Positions 16,707 to 24,657 are shown, numbered from the stretch's first letter. The stretch: DNA of 64,000 bases from DASUBV01 sp036510065 (GCA_036510065.1 DATCEO010000210.1:1-64000); one strand, 5' to 3'. Notes: generated from the sequence alone by a model not told the origin. Made by a program: numbers and translations.

Positions 16707-17515
16707 CTGACGAGCCGGACTGGGTAGCGCCGGGAGTGGATACCAGGCGGGCCAACGTCGCCCGGGTCTATGACTACCTGCTGGGCGGCAGCCACAACTT
16801 CCTGGCCGACCAGGACGCGGCGCGGGCCGTCGCGGCGGTCGATCCCAACGCCCGGGCGCTCGCCCGGGCCAACCGGCAGTTCCTCGGCCGGACCGTGCGG
16901 TTCCTGACCGGAGCCGGCATCACCCAGTTCCTCGACATCGGCTCCGGCATCCCGACCCAGGGCAACGTGTACGAGGTGGCCGAGCAGGTCAGCTCCGGGA
17001 CCCGCGTCGCCTACGTCGACGTCGACCCGGTCGCCATCGCCCACAGCAAGGCCATCCTGGCCGGGCACTCCAGCGCCGCCATCATCGAGGCCGACCTGCG
17101 CGACCCCGGCAAGATCCTCGCCCACGAGACCACTCGCCAGCTGATCGACTTCAGCCAGCCCGTCGGCCTGCTGCTGGTCTCCGTGCTGCCGTTCATCACC
17201 GACGACGCCGATCCCTGGCACATCGTGGCCGCCCTGCGCGACGCCCTCGTGCCCGGCAGCTACCTGGCCTTGGGCCACGCCACCGATGAGAACCGGCCGG
17301 TCGTCGCCCAGGCCGCCCAGAAGGCCTATAACCGCAGCGTCACCACGCAGGCGCGCGTACGCTCGCGCGCCGACATCCTGCGCTTCTTCGACGGCTTCGA
17401 CCTCGTGGACCCCGGCCTGGTGTCCATTCCGCTGTGGCGTCCGGACTCGCCCGCCGACGTGCCCAGCGACCCGAGCCAGTTCTGGTGCCTGGGCGGCGTC
17501 GCGCGGAAACCCTGA
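16703..17515 (+). CDS. SAM-dependent methyltransferase, DUF574 (SAV2177) family
   Basis: 270 residues. It has the family N-terminus NVARVYDYLLGGSHNF, the SAM-binding LDIGSGIPTQGNV, then VAYVDVDPVAIAH and GLLLVSVLPFITDD. This family is expanded in filamentous actinomycetes; substrates are mostly unknown. ATG 16703 overlaps the preceding stop and has AAGGAGG 4 nt upstream, so it is translated from the glycosyltransferase operon. A role in modifying the same product is possible but not shown. Confidence 0.92.
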   Translation: MTDEPDWVAPGVDTRRANVARVYDYLLGGSHNFLADQDAARAVAAVDPNARALARANRQFLGRTVRFLTGAGITQFLDIGSGIPTQGNVYEVAEQVSSGTRVAYVDVDPVAIAHSKAILAGHSSAAIIEADLRDPGKILAHETTRQLIDFSQPVGLLLVSVLPFITDDADPWHIVAALRDALVPGSYLALGHATDENRPVVAQAAQKAYNRSVTTQARVRSRADILRFFDGFDLVDPGLVSIPLWRPDSPADVPSDPSQFWCLGGVARKP

Positions 17516-17534
17516 TCCGCCTGATCCGCTGCCC

Positions 17535-18866
17535 TTACCCGGCCGACTGTGGCGTGCCGGGGCCAGCGTCGCCGAACAGCTCGAGGGCCACCAGGTCCTG
17601 GTAGGACTCCCGGCGGCGGATCAGGGTGGCCTGGTCGCCGTCGACCAGCGCCTCGGCCGGCCGGGGCTGCCCGTTGTAATTACTGGCCATCGTCATGCCG
17701 TAGGCACCCGCCGAGAAGACGGCCAGCACCTCGCCGCTGTGCAGCGCCGGCAGGGCCCGCCCCTTGGCCAGGTAGTCGCTGGTCTCGCAGATCGGGCCGG
17801 CCACGTCGTAGGCGACCAGGCCGTCGTCCTCCCGCTGGCCGCCGCGGGCCCGCGGCAGGGCGCCGGCCTCGGGCGTCACCGGCCAGATGAAGTGGTAGCT
17901 GTCGTACATCGCCGCGCGCACCAGATGAGTCATGCCAGCGTCGACGATGACGACCTGCCGGTCGCCGGCCTGCTTGAGGTAGCGGACCGTGGTGAGCAGG
18001 ATCCCGGCATTGGCGGCGATCGTCCGGCCGGGCTCCAGGATGACCTGGCCGCCTCCCGCCGCGAAGCCGGCGAGCCGCGCCACGATCTCCGTGGCAAAGT
18101 CGTCCCAGCTCGGGGCGGTATGTGAGGTGTACTCGGCGGCGAAGCCGCCGCCGACGTTCATGGTCGTGACGCGGCGGCCCGCCGTCTCCAGCTCGGTCAC
18201 CACGGCCAGCAGCCGGTCCAGCGCGACCGCGTAGACCTGCGGGTCGAAGATGGGGCTGCCAAGATGCAGATGGAAGCCCTCGACCCGCAGGGACCCGTCG
18301 CCGCAGATCCGCTCGAACAGCGCGCCCGCGCGATCGATGTCGATGCCGAACTTGCCGCCGCGGGTGCCCGTGGTGGTCTTCGCGGGCGTGCGCTGGTCCG
18401 GCGCGACATCCGGATTGACCCGGATGGCCAGCCGGGGCCGCCGGCCTTCCTCGCGGGCGATGGCCGCCAGCAGGTCCACCTCAGCCTCGGACTCCACGTT
18501 GATACAGCGGATGTCGCTCCGGACGGCCAGGCGCAGCTCGTCGGCGGACTTCCCCACCCCCGCGAAGACGACCCGCTCGGGGTCGACGCCCGCCACCATG
18601 GCCCGGTGCAGCTCGCCGCCGCTCACCACGTCGATCCCCGCGCCTTCCTGCGCCAGCACGCGCAGCAGGTGCACGTTGCTCAGCGCCTTCGCGGAAAAGC
18701 AGATCAGCGGGCTGAGGGCCTGGAATGCCTTGGCGAACCGGCGGAAGTGGTCGACCAGCGTGCCCCGCGAGTAGACATACAGCGGCGTACCGTAGCGCTC
18801 GGCGACGGACGCGAGTGACACCTGCTCACTGCACAAAGTCCCGTCTCGGTAAGTGAAGTCGTCCAT
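17535..18866 (-). CDS. lysA: Diaminopimelate decarboxylase
   Basis: 443 residues. This PLP enzyme converts meso-diaminopimelate to lysine, the last step of lysine synthesis. The PLP lysine is K60 in FSAKALSN; further motifs are GGKFGID, HLHLGSPI, MNVGGGF, LEPGRTI and the catalytic-cysteine region GPICETSDYL. The active-site context FSAKAL is less usual than the common YAxKAN. It stands alone, away from other lysine genes. ATG 18866 has AGGA 8 nt upstream. A 19-bp direct repeat lies just before the ribosome site. Confidence 0.93.
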   Translation of the reverse strand: MDDFTYRDGTLCSEQVSLASVAERYGTPLYVYSRGTLVDHFRRFAKAFQALSPLICFSAKALSNVHLLRVLAQEGAGIDVVSGGELHRAMVAGVDPERVVFAGVGKSADELRLAVRSDIRCINVESEAEVDLLAAIAREEGRRPRLAIRVNPDVAPDQRTPAKTTTGTRGGKFGIDIDRAGALFERICGDGSLRVEGFHLHLGSPIFDPQVYAVALDRLLAVVTELETAGRRVTTMNVGGGFAAEYTSHTAPSWDDFATEIVARLAGFAAGGGQVILEPGRTIAANAGILLTTVRYLKQAGDRQVVIVDAGMTHLVRAAMYDSYHFIWPVTPEAGALPRARGGQREDDGLVAYDVAGPICETSDYLAKGRALPALHSGEVLAVFSAGAYGMTMASNYNGQPRPAEALVDGDQATLIRRRESYQDLVALELFGDAGPGTPQSAG

Positions 18867-18876
18867 GCCGCATCCT

Positions 18877-18914
18877 CACTGTGCGCTGACGGCCGCACTG
18901 TGCGCTGACGGCCG
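18877..18914. repeat. Two tandem 19-bp repeats before lysA
   Basis: Two perfect adjacent copies of cactgtgcgctgacggccg (18877-18895 and 18896-18914). They start 10 bp upstream of the lysA start codon, so they fall in the leader or promoter. They could be a duplication accident or paired protein sites. Confidence 0.9.
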
Positions 18915-18993
18915 CGTGGTGCTACCAGGACCGAGTCAGATTACCCGGCTGCCGCTTGTCCCCGATCTCGGCCGGCTCTCTAGGTTGGCTCTC

Positions 18994-19250
18994 ATGCTCT
19001 GGCTCACCTCAGACTTCCATTTCGGGCAACGCCGGGGGCGGCGACTCCCATGGTGACGACCGGTTCGCCCAGCATCGGCTGACCGACGGCGGGCACTGGC
19101 TGCTCTGCGGGCACGTGCACCAGTCCTGGGCGGCAGCGCGGGCGGATGATCAACGTCGGAGTGGACGACTGGGGCGGGGTCCCGGTACCGCAGACGCGAC
19201 TGGCCGAGCTGATCGAGGCCGGGCCGCAGGACCGGGAAGTGCTGCCCTGG
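18994..19250 (+). pseudogene. Remnant of a calcineurin-like metallophosphoesterase
   Basis: The start MLWLTSDFHFGQ is the N-terminus of a phosphoesterase (metal motif DxH). The frame then stops at 19056. In the next frame the C-terminal half continues: GDSHGDDRF and WLLCGHVHQSW, the GHxH metal motif. The frame changes again to MINVGVDDWGG, the family tail. Removing one G from the GGG run at 19129-19131 joins the last two pieces exactly (SWRQRGRMINVG). Roughly 90 residues between FGQ and the GDSHGDD segment are missing. This gene cannot be functional. Confidence 0.85.
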
Positions 19251-19295
19251 TCCAGAGCCGCGCGTTCCGCCCGGACGCCGCAGGGGCTGCGTCCC

Positions 19296-19301
19296 TACAA
19301 T
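19296..19301 (+). promoter_or_regulatory. -10 box before the PPOX remnant
   Basis: TACAAT lies 6 nt before ATG 19308 and there is no Shine-Dalgarno sequence, as expected for a leaderless mRNA. Confidence 0.55.
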
Positions 19302-19307
19302 CGAGCC

Positions 19308-19565
19308 ATGGCGATCACCGATGAGAAATATGTGGCGTCGACCACATTTCTCCGGTCAGGGGCGGCGGTTGCCACCCCGGTCACGGGCACTGCGGAGCTG
19401 GTCACTTCCGGCCCGCAGTTCGAGGAGCTTCAGTCCAAGGTGCGGGCGAAGTACGGCTTCATGGTCCCGATGTCGAGGTTCTTCAACACGCTGGGCCACC
19501 TGGGCAAGGGAAAGTTCCCCTCCGGTGACGTCGGCGTGATCATCACGACCGACGGCTCTTCCTAG
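19308..19565 (+). pseudogene. Internally deleted PPOX-class F420-dependent oxidoreductase
   Basis: 85 residues that begin MAITDEKYVASTTFLRSGAA and end with KYGFMVPMSRFF and GHLGKGKFPSGDVGVI, the two ends of the roughly 130-residue F420-dependent split-barrel (PPOX) family. The middle, about 45 residues that form the barrel strands between VATPV and TGTAELV, is absent, in frame. A full protein would bind F420; this one lacks much of the fold. The upstream frame is open and joined to the phosphoesterase remnant, but the leaderless -10 box supports ATG 19308. Confidence 0.75.
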
Positions 19566-19567
19566 CC

Positions 19568-19614
19568 CCGGTCACCAGTCCGCCGGTCACCGGGCCGCGG
19601 GTTACGCCGGTCAC
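19568..19614. repeat. Three copies of ccggtcac
   Basis: Exact copies at 19568-19575, 19583-19590 and 19607-19614, in the short gap after the PPOX remnant and running into the end of the MerB-like gene. Irregular spacing (15 and 24 bp); no role is apparent. Confidence 0.7.
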
Positions 19615-20300
19615 AGGCCCCAGAACGAGCCGCGCAGGCCGACCTCGCGAAAGTAGGCCGCCGCGGTCGCCGGGTCACGCCGCTGGTAGCCGTACTCCAG
19701 CCGGCCTTCGTACCAGCCCGAGGCCAGCCGCCACAGGGTAGCCAGGTCCATGACGTAACAGCGTGGCTGGCCCGTGGCCTGCGTCCAGGCCGTGAGGCAG
19801 TCGGGGGAGCAGAACAGCCGCTGGCCGGCACAGGTAGTGAGCACGTCATCCCACATCCGCGCCACCGGGACCGGGAAGTGGGCGACCTGTTCCCCCGGCG
19901 GCGGCTCGCGATCGCTCACCACCCAGGCGTGGGCGCGGTCGCAGCCAGGACAGCGGGTCGCGACCAGCACGTCGGGCTCATCGCGGAGCAGGTGCGGCAG
20001 CGCGAAGGAGTCCCACGCGCAGCCGCCCCACCACAAGGTCTGCCGTCCCATCACGGAGAAGCCCAGTGGCACCGCGGCGAACGGGTGCGCCATCAGCACC
20101 CGATCGTCGGGGCCGAGCACCAGGTGCCGCTGCCCGGTCAGCACGCGCAGCCCTTCTCGCGTGACGGCCTCGGTCTGTCCGACCCGTGCGGCAAGATCGG
20201 CTGCGGAGCCCACGACACCATCGGCTGCGAAGGCCCGGTAGACAGCGACCCGGAGTGCTTCGTGGTCAGCGGCGCCGGTCTGGATGCCGTCGGTCTGCAT
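19611..20300 (-). CDS. Alkylmercury lyase (MerB) family protein
   Basis: 229 residues from ATG 20300. An N-terminal helical region with a short winged-helix look is followed by the MerB core. The catalytic triad is recognisable: C94 and D97 in GGCAWDSF and C164 in LFCSPDC, matching Cys96, Asp99 and Cys159 of the classical enzyme in order and spacing. Classical MerB cleaves carbon-mercury bonds. No merA, merR or mercury transport gene is near, so the substrate may be different. An extra CPGC pair lies at about 117-120. The longer frame from 20393 would overlap the divergent neighbour. Confidence 0.8.
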   Translation of the reverse strand: MQTDGIQTGAADHEALRVAVYRAFAADGVVGSAADLAARVGQTEAVTREGLRVLTGQRHLVLGPDDRVLMAHPFAAVPLGFSVMGRQTLWWGGCAWDSFALPHLLRDEPDVLVATRCPGCDRAHAWVVSDREPPPGEQVAHFPVPVARMWDDVLTTCAGQRLFCSPDCLTAWTQATGQPRCYVMDLATLWRLASGWYEGRLEYGYQRRDPATAAAYFREVGLRGSFWGL

Positions 20301-20386
20301 GGGCAGTCGGTCCCTTGCGGTCGGTACGGTCGGACTGGGCCCAGACTCTACAGGGCCGCCATGAGCGGGATCAGCGAGGTTCGGAC

Positions 20387-21709
20387 GTGACATCGGATGC
20401 GGTCAGCGGGCCGCCAGCGCAGCTGACCGCCGGCGCGGCGCGGCGCATCGCCCTGGCCGCCCAGGGATTCGCCACGCCCCGGCCAGCGGGCCGGATCGAT
20501 GCCCGGCATATCCGGAAGGTGATCACCACCCTCGGGCTGCTCCAGCTGGACTCGGTGAATGTCTTCTGCCGCTCGCACTACATGCCGGTCTTCTCGCGTC
20601 TGGGCCCCTACCCGCGGGGCCTGCTCGACGCGCTGGCGGCCCACTCCCCCGGCCCGTTCGCGGGCCGGTCAGGCGCGCGGCCGGGGCGCCGGGCCCTGTT
20701 CGAGTACTGGGCTCACGAGGCGTCGCTGCTGCCCGTGGAGCTGCAGCCGCTGCTGCGCTGGCGGATGGCCAGATGGAGCAGCGAGGCGTGGGGCGGCATA
20801 GCAGCGATAGCCCGCGATAACCCCGTCCTGGTGGACGAGGTCCTGCAGCTGGTTACCGACCAGGGACCGGTCCGGGCGGCCCAGACCGGCGTCGAGCGGC
20901 CGGCGCGCCAGCCGGGCGAGATGTGGAACTGGCATGACGGCAAGACCGCGCTGGAGTACCTGTTCTTCGCCGGGCAGGTCTCAGCGGCGGGCCGGGTTAA
21001 TTTCGAGCGGCTCTATGACCTGACCCAGCGGGTGCTGCCCGCCGAGATCCTGGCCACGCCAACGCCGGCGGAGCCGGACGCCCAGCGCGAGCTGGTGCGG
21101 GTGGCCGCGCGGGCCCTGGGCGTGGCGACCGAGCCCGACCTGGGCGACTACTTCCGGCTGCCGCGAGCTGCGTCCAAGGCCCGCGTGGCCGAGCTCGCCG
21201 CGGCCGGCGAGCTGCTGCCGGTGACCGTCGACGGCTGGCCGGCGCCCGCCTACCTGTGGCCCGCGGCCCGCCGGCCGCGCCGGGTGCAGGCGCGGGCCCT
21301 GCTGTCCCCGTTTGACTCGCTGATCTGGTTCCGGGACCGCACCGAGCGGATCTTCGGCTTCCGCTACCGCATCGAAATCTACACTCCCGCCGCCAAGCGC
21401 GTGCATGGCTACTACGTGCTGCCGTTCCTGCTCGGCGAGTCCCTGGTGGCCAGGGTGGACCTCAAGTCCGACCGCCAGGCCGGGATGCTGCGGGTGCAGG
21501 CGGCCTTCGCCGAGCCCGGCGCGGACCGGGCGCACGTCGCGGCGGAACTCGCCGCGGAGCTGCGCCTGACGGCGGCGTGGCTGGGACTGAGCGGAGTGGT
21601 CGTGGCGCCCCGCGGCGACCTCGCGGCTGAACTGGCGGCGGCCGTAACCGCCGGGCCTGCCCTAGCGGCCGCCGGCGCCGCGGCCGTCATGCCGCCGGTG
21701 CCGGGGTGA
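20387..21709 (+). CDS. YcaQ-like winged-helix DNA glycosylase (crosslink repair)
   Basis: 440 residues. The family signature LLQLDSVNVFCRSHYMPVFS (a QxDSVNV motif) occupies about residues 47-66, followed by the helical winged domains and LSPFDSLIWFRDRTERIFGF and the EIYTPAAKRVHGYYVLP segments. Members unhook DNA interstrand crosslinks or act on alkylated bases. The Gln-x-Asp catalytic motif is present as QLD. Start GTG 20387 is preceded by GCGAGG at 7 nt. It is divergent from the MerB-like gene with 86 bp between starts. Confidence 0.88.
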   Translation: MTSDAVSGPPAQLTAGAARRIALAAQGFATPRPAGRIDARHIRKVITTLGLLQLDSVNVFCRSHYMPVFSRLGPYPRGLLDALAAHSPGPFAGRSGARPGRRALFEYWAHEASLLPVELQPLLRWRMARWSSEAWGGIAAIARDNPVLVDEVLQLVTDQGPVRAAQTGVERPARQPGEMWNWHDGKTALEYLFFAGQVSAAGRVNFERLYDLTQRVLPAEILATPTPAEPDAQRELVRVAARALGVATEPDLGDYFRLPRAASKARVAELAAAGELLPVTVDGWPAPAYLWPAARRPRRVQARALLSPFDSLIWFRDRTERIFGFRYRIEIYTPAAKRVHGYYVLPFLLGESLVARVDLKSDRQAGMLRVQAAFAEPGADRAHVAAELAAELRLTAAWLGLSGVVVAPRGDLAAELAAAVTAGPALAAAGAAAVMPPVPG

Positions 21710-21725
21710 TGTCCTCCCGTGGGTG

Positions 21726-21851
21726 TCAGTCGAACACGGCGGTGACCGAGCCCGGCTGGTCGATCGTGGCCGTGACGGCGTCCCGCGCCTGGACGGGGAT
21801 GGCGGCCGTGGCGGAGCCGGTCAGGATGAGGTGGCCGGCGGAAACCTGCGC
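21726..21851 (-). pseudogene. C-terminal remnant of a 2-keto-4-pentenoate hydratase (MhpD-like)
   Basis: In a frame different from the aldolase gene, about 41 codons read AQVSAGHLILTGSATAAI, then a terminal GSVTAVFD. HLILTGS...PV...DxVTAxxDxxGSV is the C-terminal strand pattern of the hydratase of meta-cleavage pathways. The rest of that gene is gone. It appears fused to the 3' end of the class II aldolase gene by a deletion that removed most of the hydratase gene. Confidence 0.7.
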
Positions 21852-22516
21852 GCCCCCGGCGCCTGGTCGCGCCGCAGGTGCCGCCACAGCCGCGGCAGCA
21901 GCTCGTCCGCTACCGCGCGCCACGATCGGATTTCCTCGGCCTTCAGCGCGGTTACCTGGCCGGCCGTCCGGGCGCTGAGCCAGGCATCGCAGGCGGCGGC
22001 GAGCACCGCCATCCGGGCCACGGCCAGGCCCGGCGTCGCCCCCAGGGTGAGCGCTCCGTTCCCGCGCAGCAGCAGCGCCTCGCCCGTCGCCAGCGCGCTG
22101 GCCGCCCGCTCGGCCAGATCCGGCGAGCGCAGCAGGTGGGCGCTGTCGTGGACCGGCACCGACTCGCCCAGCCAGGCGGCCTGCCCGTGCAGCGGCCTCA
22201 GCTCCGCGGCCGCGGCGGCCGCCGCGAAGGCGCTGGGCGGCTGGGCCCGTGCGATCGCCCGGACATCGGGCCGCCGGCGATAGAGCGCCAGGTGCGCCCA
22301 CGCCTCCGCCGGCGCGCCGGGGGGCAGCTCGCTCGCGTCCAGGGGCACCGAGACAAGATCCGGCTCGGCGATGTCGGCCAGGTCCGCCGCCGGGGTTATC
22401 AGCAAGCTCGCTGCCGACCGGGCCGAGACATGCCCGTAGGCGGTCACCAGGGCCAGCCGCGCCAGCACGTGCGCGGCCTCCACGATCTCGCCTCGCTGCG
22501 CTGACGCCGGAATCAT
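21821..22516 (-). CDS. Class II aldolase/adducin-family protein
   Basis: 231 residues. The fold signature is visible: TAYGHVSARSA near the N-terminus, VRAIARAQPPSAFA in the middle and LLLRGNGALTLG toward the end. In metal-dependent members these positions carry zinc histidines (HxH and HG). Here they read RAQPP and RGNG, so typical zinc ligands are missing and activity is doubtful or different. The last residues (RRDQAPGARRFPPATSS) overlap the hydratase remnant and probably come from a deletion junction, so the native C-terminus may be lost. Its start lies 140 bp from the operator at 22656. Confidence 0.75.
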   Translation of the reverse strand: MIPASAQRGEIVEAAHVLARLALVTAYGHVSARSAASLLITPAADLADIAEPDLVSVPLDASELPPGAPAEAWAHLALYRRRPDVRAIARAQPPSAFAAAAAAAELRPLHGQAAWLGESVPVHDSAHLLRSPDLAERAASALATGEALLLRGNGALTLGATPGLAVARMAVLAAACDAWLSARTAGQVTALKAEEIRSWRAVADELLPRLWRHLRRDQAPGARRFPPATSS

Positions 22517-22535
22517 CGCACTCCCTATCTTCCCG

Positions 22536-22594
22536 CCGGACCTGTCTTCCCCGCCGGACCTGTCTTCCGGCCGGACCTGTCTTCCGGCCGGACC
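22536..22594. repeat. Tandem 15-bp motif, three copies and a partial
   Basis: ccggacctgtcttcc at 22536, 22554 and 22571, with a truncated copy (ccggacc) at 22588. Period 17-18 bp. It lies between two divergent genes of the aromatic island, next to a second tandem repeat. Confidence 0.9.
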
Positions 22595-22600
22595 AGCCGG

Positions 22601-22647
22601 ATGGCCCTTCCGCCAGGCCAGCCAATGGCCCTTCCGCCAGGCCAGCC
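22601..22647. repeat. Two tandem 23-bp repeats
   Basis: A 23-bp unit beginning atggcccttccgccagg occurs at 22601-22623 and 22625-22647. It ends 8 bp before the AAACTGTATGCAGTTT operator. Confidence 0.9.
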
Positions 22648-22655
22648 CAATGGCT

Positions 22656-22671
22656 AAACTGTATGCAGTTT
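22656..22671. promoter_or_regulatory. GntR/FadR-type operator, copy 1
   Basis: AAACTGTATGCAGTTT: 6-bp arms AAACTG and CAGTTT around TATG. It is 20 bp before the GTG of the dioxygenase remnant and 140 bp before the divergent aldolase gene. Near-identical sites lie at 28327, 25660 and 25706. The form fits operators of FCD-type GntR regulators, and such a regulator is encoded at 25747. Confidence 0.75.
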
Positions 22672-22691
22672 CTGGCGAAAGGGAAAGAGCC

Positions 22692-23270
22692 GTGATCTCA
22701 GGACTGCACGGCGCCGGCCCGCGCCGTGGCTGACGTGCTCGCGAACGTGGGCGGCACGCAGCAGCGGATCGGAACGGCCCAGTGGCAGCAGGCCACCGGC
22801 GACGTCACGCCGCGCCGGCTCGGGCACACGCTGCTGTTCACGCCGCAGCCGGAGCGCCAGACCGAGTTCTACACCAGGGTGCTCGGGCTGCGGGTGAGTG
22901 ACCGGATCCACGGTCTCGTGACTTCCTCAATGCCGGGCCCGGCGATCATCACGTCTTCGGGTTCATCGCCAGCAGCCATCCCGGGTTTCATCACGCCAGC
23001 TTCGAGGTGCCCTCCATCGACGCGATCGCGCTGGGCGCGGACCGGATGCGCGCCCGGGGCCGCGAGGCCGGGTGGGGCCTGGGGCGGCACACGATCGGAT
23101 CCAACTTCTTCCACTACAACCCCGACCCCTGGGGCTCGTGGATCGAGTGGTTCTCCGACATCGACCAGATCGACGACTGCTGGGTGGCCGGCGAGTGGGA
23201 CGCCTCGCCGCACCTGTGGGGCGCGCCGCCGCCCGAGACCTTCCTGAGCAACCTGGAGCCGCGCGCCTGA
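22692..23270 (+). pseudogene. Truncated, frameshifted extradiol dioxygenase (VOC family)
   Basis: Starting at GTG 22692 after gggaaagag, the reading is broken at once (TGA 22729-22731). From 22726 a frame gives PRRLGHTLLFTPQPE and FYTRVLGLRVSDRIHGLV, then a one-base loss at about 22919-22923 moves the frame to FLNAGPGDHHVFGF, FHHASFEVPSIDAIALGAD and the tail WGSWIEWFSDIDQI. These are the metal-binding C-terminal domain of a type I extradiol dioxygenase (His in GHTL, His in HHASFEV, Glu in WIEWFSD). The N-terminal VOC domain, about 130 residues, is missing. The gene is non-functional as it stands. Confidence 0.8.
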
Positions 23271-23288
23271 GCCCGGTCCCGGGGCGGG

Positions 23289-23762
23289 CTAGGCGGGGAC
23301 CTCGTGCTGGCGGTCCGCCGCGATGCGGCGCATGGCGGTCAGGGTCGCCTCGACGGCCTTGAGGTAATCGCCGGTCATCGAGTCGGCGTACTCCTGCTCG
23401 GCCGCCGAGCCGCCCTCGACGCCGGCCACGACGAGCGCGAAACTGAACCGCAGGCGCAGGTCATCGTCGCCGCCCTCGATCTCGTTGGCGATGGTGCCGA
23501 GCACGGGGCCGGCGATCCGGGTGAACACCACCCGGTGCGGTTCCTCGAGCGTGATGCGCTCGGTGAAGCGCTCGCCCCGGAAGTCGATGTCCCGGTCGAA
23601 GACGGTGTCGCTGAGCCGCTGGGTGACCTCGCAGAAGGTCATGCTGGGCACGAACGGCAGCGCGTTGTTGGCCTTGAGCACGAGCCCGTCCCAGACCGCG
23701 GCCCGGTCCAGCAGCGGCTGGCCGTCGGCATTGACCGGGAGCTGGTGCGATACGTAGATCAT
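23289..23762 (-). CDS. SRPBCC/AtaL-like (DUF1857) protein
   Basis: 157 residues, START/SRPBCC fold. It has the features of the AtaL-like group: WDGLVLKANNALPFVPSMT, FTERITLEEPHRVVF and AGVEGGSAAEQEYAD. Members bind hydrophobic ligands; biochemical roles are poorly known. ATG 23762 has GGAGG 6 nt upstream and overlaps the FAH stop as ATGA, so the genes are coupled. It probably accompanies the ring-cleavage pathway of the island. Confidence 0.75.
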   Translation of the reverse strand: MIYVSHQLPVNADGQPLLDRAAVWDGLVLKANNALPFVPSMTFCEVTQRLSDTVFDRDIDFRGERFTERITLEEPHRVVFTRIAGPVLGTIANEIEGGDDDLRLRFSFALVVAGVEGGSAAEQEYADSMTGDYLKAVEATLTAMRRIAADRQHEVPA

Positions 23763-24657
23763 GAGGTCCTCCCCGAGGGGTCGATGACGAGGTTGGCCTG
23801 GGTGCCCAGGCCGTCGATGGTGGTGCGGACGAGATCGCCGGGACGCAGGTACAGCCCGCGGCCGGCCCCACGCCGGCCGGGGTGCCGGTCGGGATGACAT
23901 CGCCGGGCTCGAGCGTGACGACCTCGCTGGCCGCGCTGACCAGCTCGGCCACCGTGCAGATCATGTCGGCGGTCGACTCGTCCTGCTGCAGCTCGCCGTT
24001 CACCCACAGGCGCACCCGCAGGTCCTGCGGGTCGGGTACCTGGAAGGCGGGCGTGATGCCCGGCCCGAGCGGCAGCGACCCGTCGGCCGACTTGGCCGCG
24101 AACCAGTCGTAGGCGAACGGCTCGGCGGGCGCGTTCTCCCGCTTGTGGTGGCCGCGCGCGGTCACGTCGTTGGCCACGCAGTACCCGGCCACGTGCGCCA
24201 GCGCGTCGTCGGTCGCGATGTCGCGGCCGCCGATGCCGATGACCGCGGCCAGCTCGGCCTCCCAGTCGTAGCGGGCCGTCTGCGGAGCGCGGACCACGAT
24301 GGGGTCCCGCGGCCCGACCACCGTGGTCGTGGGGGCCTTGAGGAAGAAGTAGGGCTTCCAGCCGGGACCTGGCACCTCGCCGCCCATCTCGCGGATGTGC
24401 CGCCGGTAGTTGACCCCCGCGCAGACGACCTTGCGGGGCCACCGGACCGGCGCCAGCATCGTGTCGTAGTCGATGACCGGGGCATCCCCGATCTCGATGG
24501 CCGCCAGGACGCCCTCGGCCCGGGCCCAGTCCTCCAGCAGCTCCAGCATGGTCGCCCGGCGCTTGAGGTCCGGCGGCGCGACGAGGGTCCCGTCGGCGCG
24601 CGGGGCGCCCAGCCCGACGGTGGCACCCCGCTGATAAGTGGCCAGGGACCACGTCAT
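23759..24657 (-). pseudogene. FAH-family hydrolase with single-base frameshift
   Basis: From ATG 24657 the frame reads a good fumarylacetoacetate hydrolase-type protein: KVVCAGVNYRRHIREMGGE, the metal motif DWEAELAAVIG, VANDVTARG and GDVIPTGTPAGVG. Then the frame is lost near 23855-23868. Adding one base restores RGLYLRPGDLVRTTIDGLG and a stop at 23759 that overlaps the next ATG (ATGA), as expected for the intact gene. The span is 899 nt, one short of a multiple of three. Members hydrolyse or decarboxylate ring-cleavage products. A sequencing error is possible; if real, the protein loses only its last 35 residues or so and gains an extension. Confidence 0.8.

Noticed and set aside
21726..22625. 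300-codon minus-strand frame covering the aldolase region
   Set aside because: Only its last 41 codons match a family (hydratase tail); the rest is out of frame with the true aldolase.
22536..22647. CRISPR-like array
   Set aside because: The repeats are short, adjacent and of two kinds, with no spacers and no cas genes.
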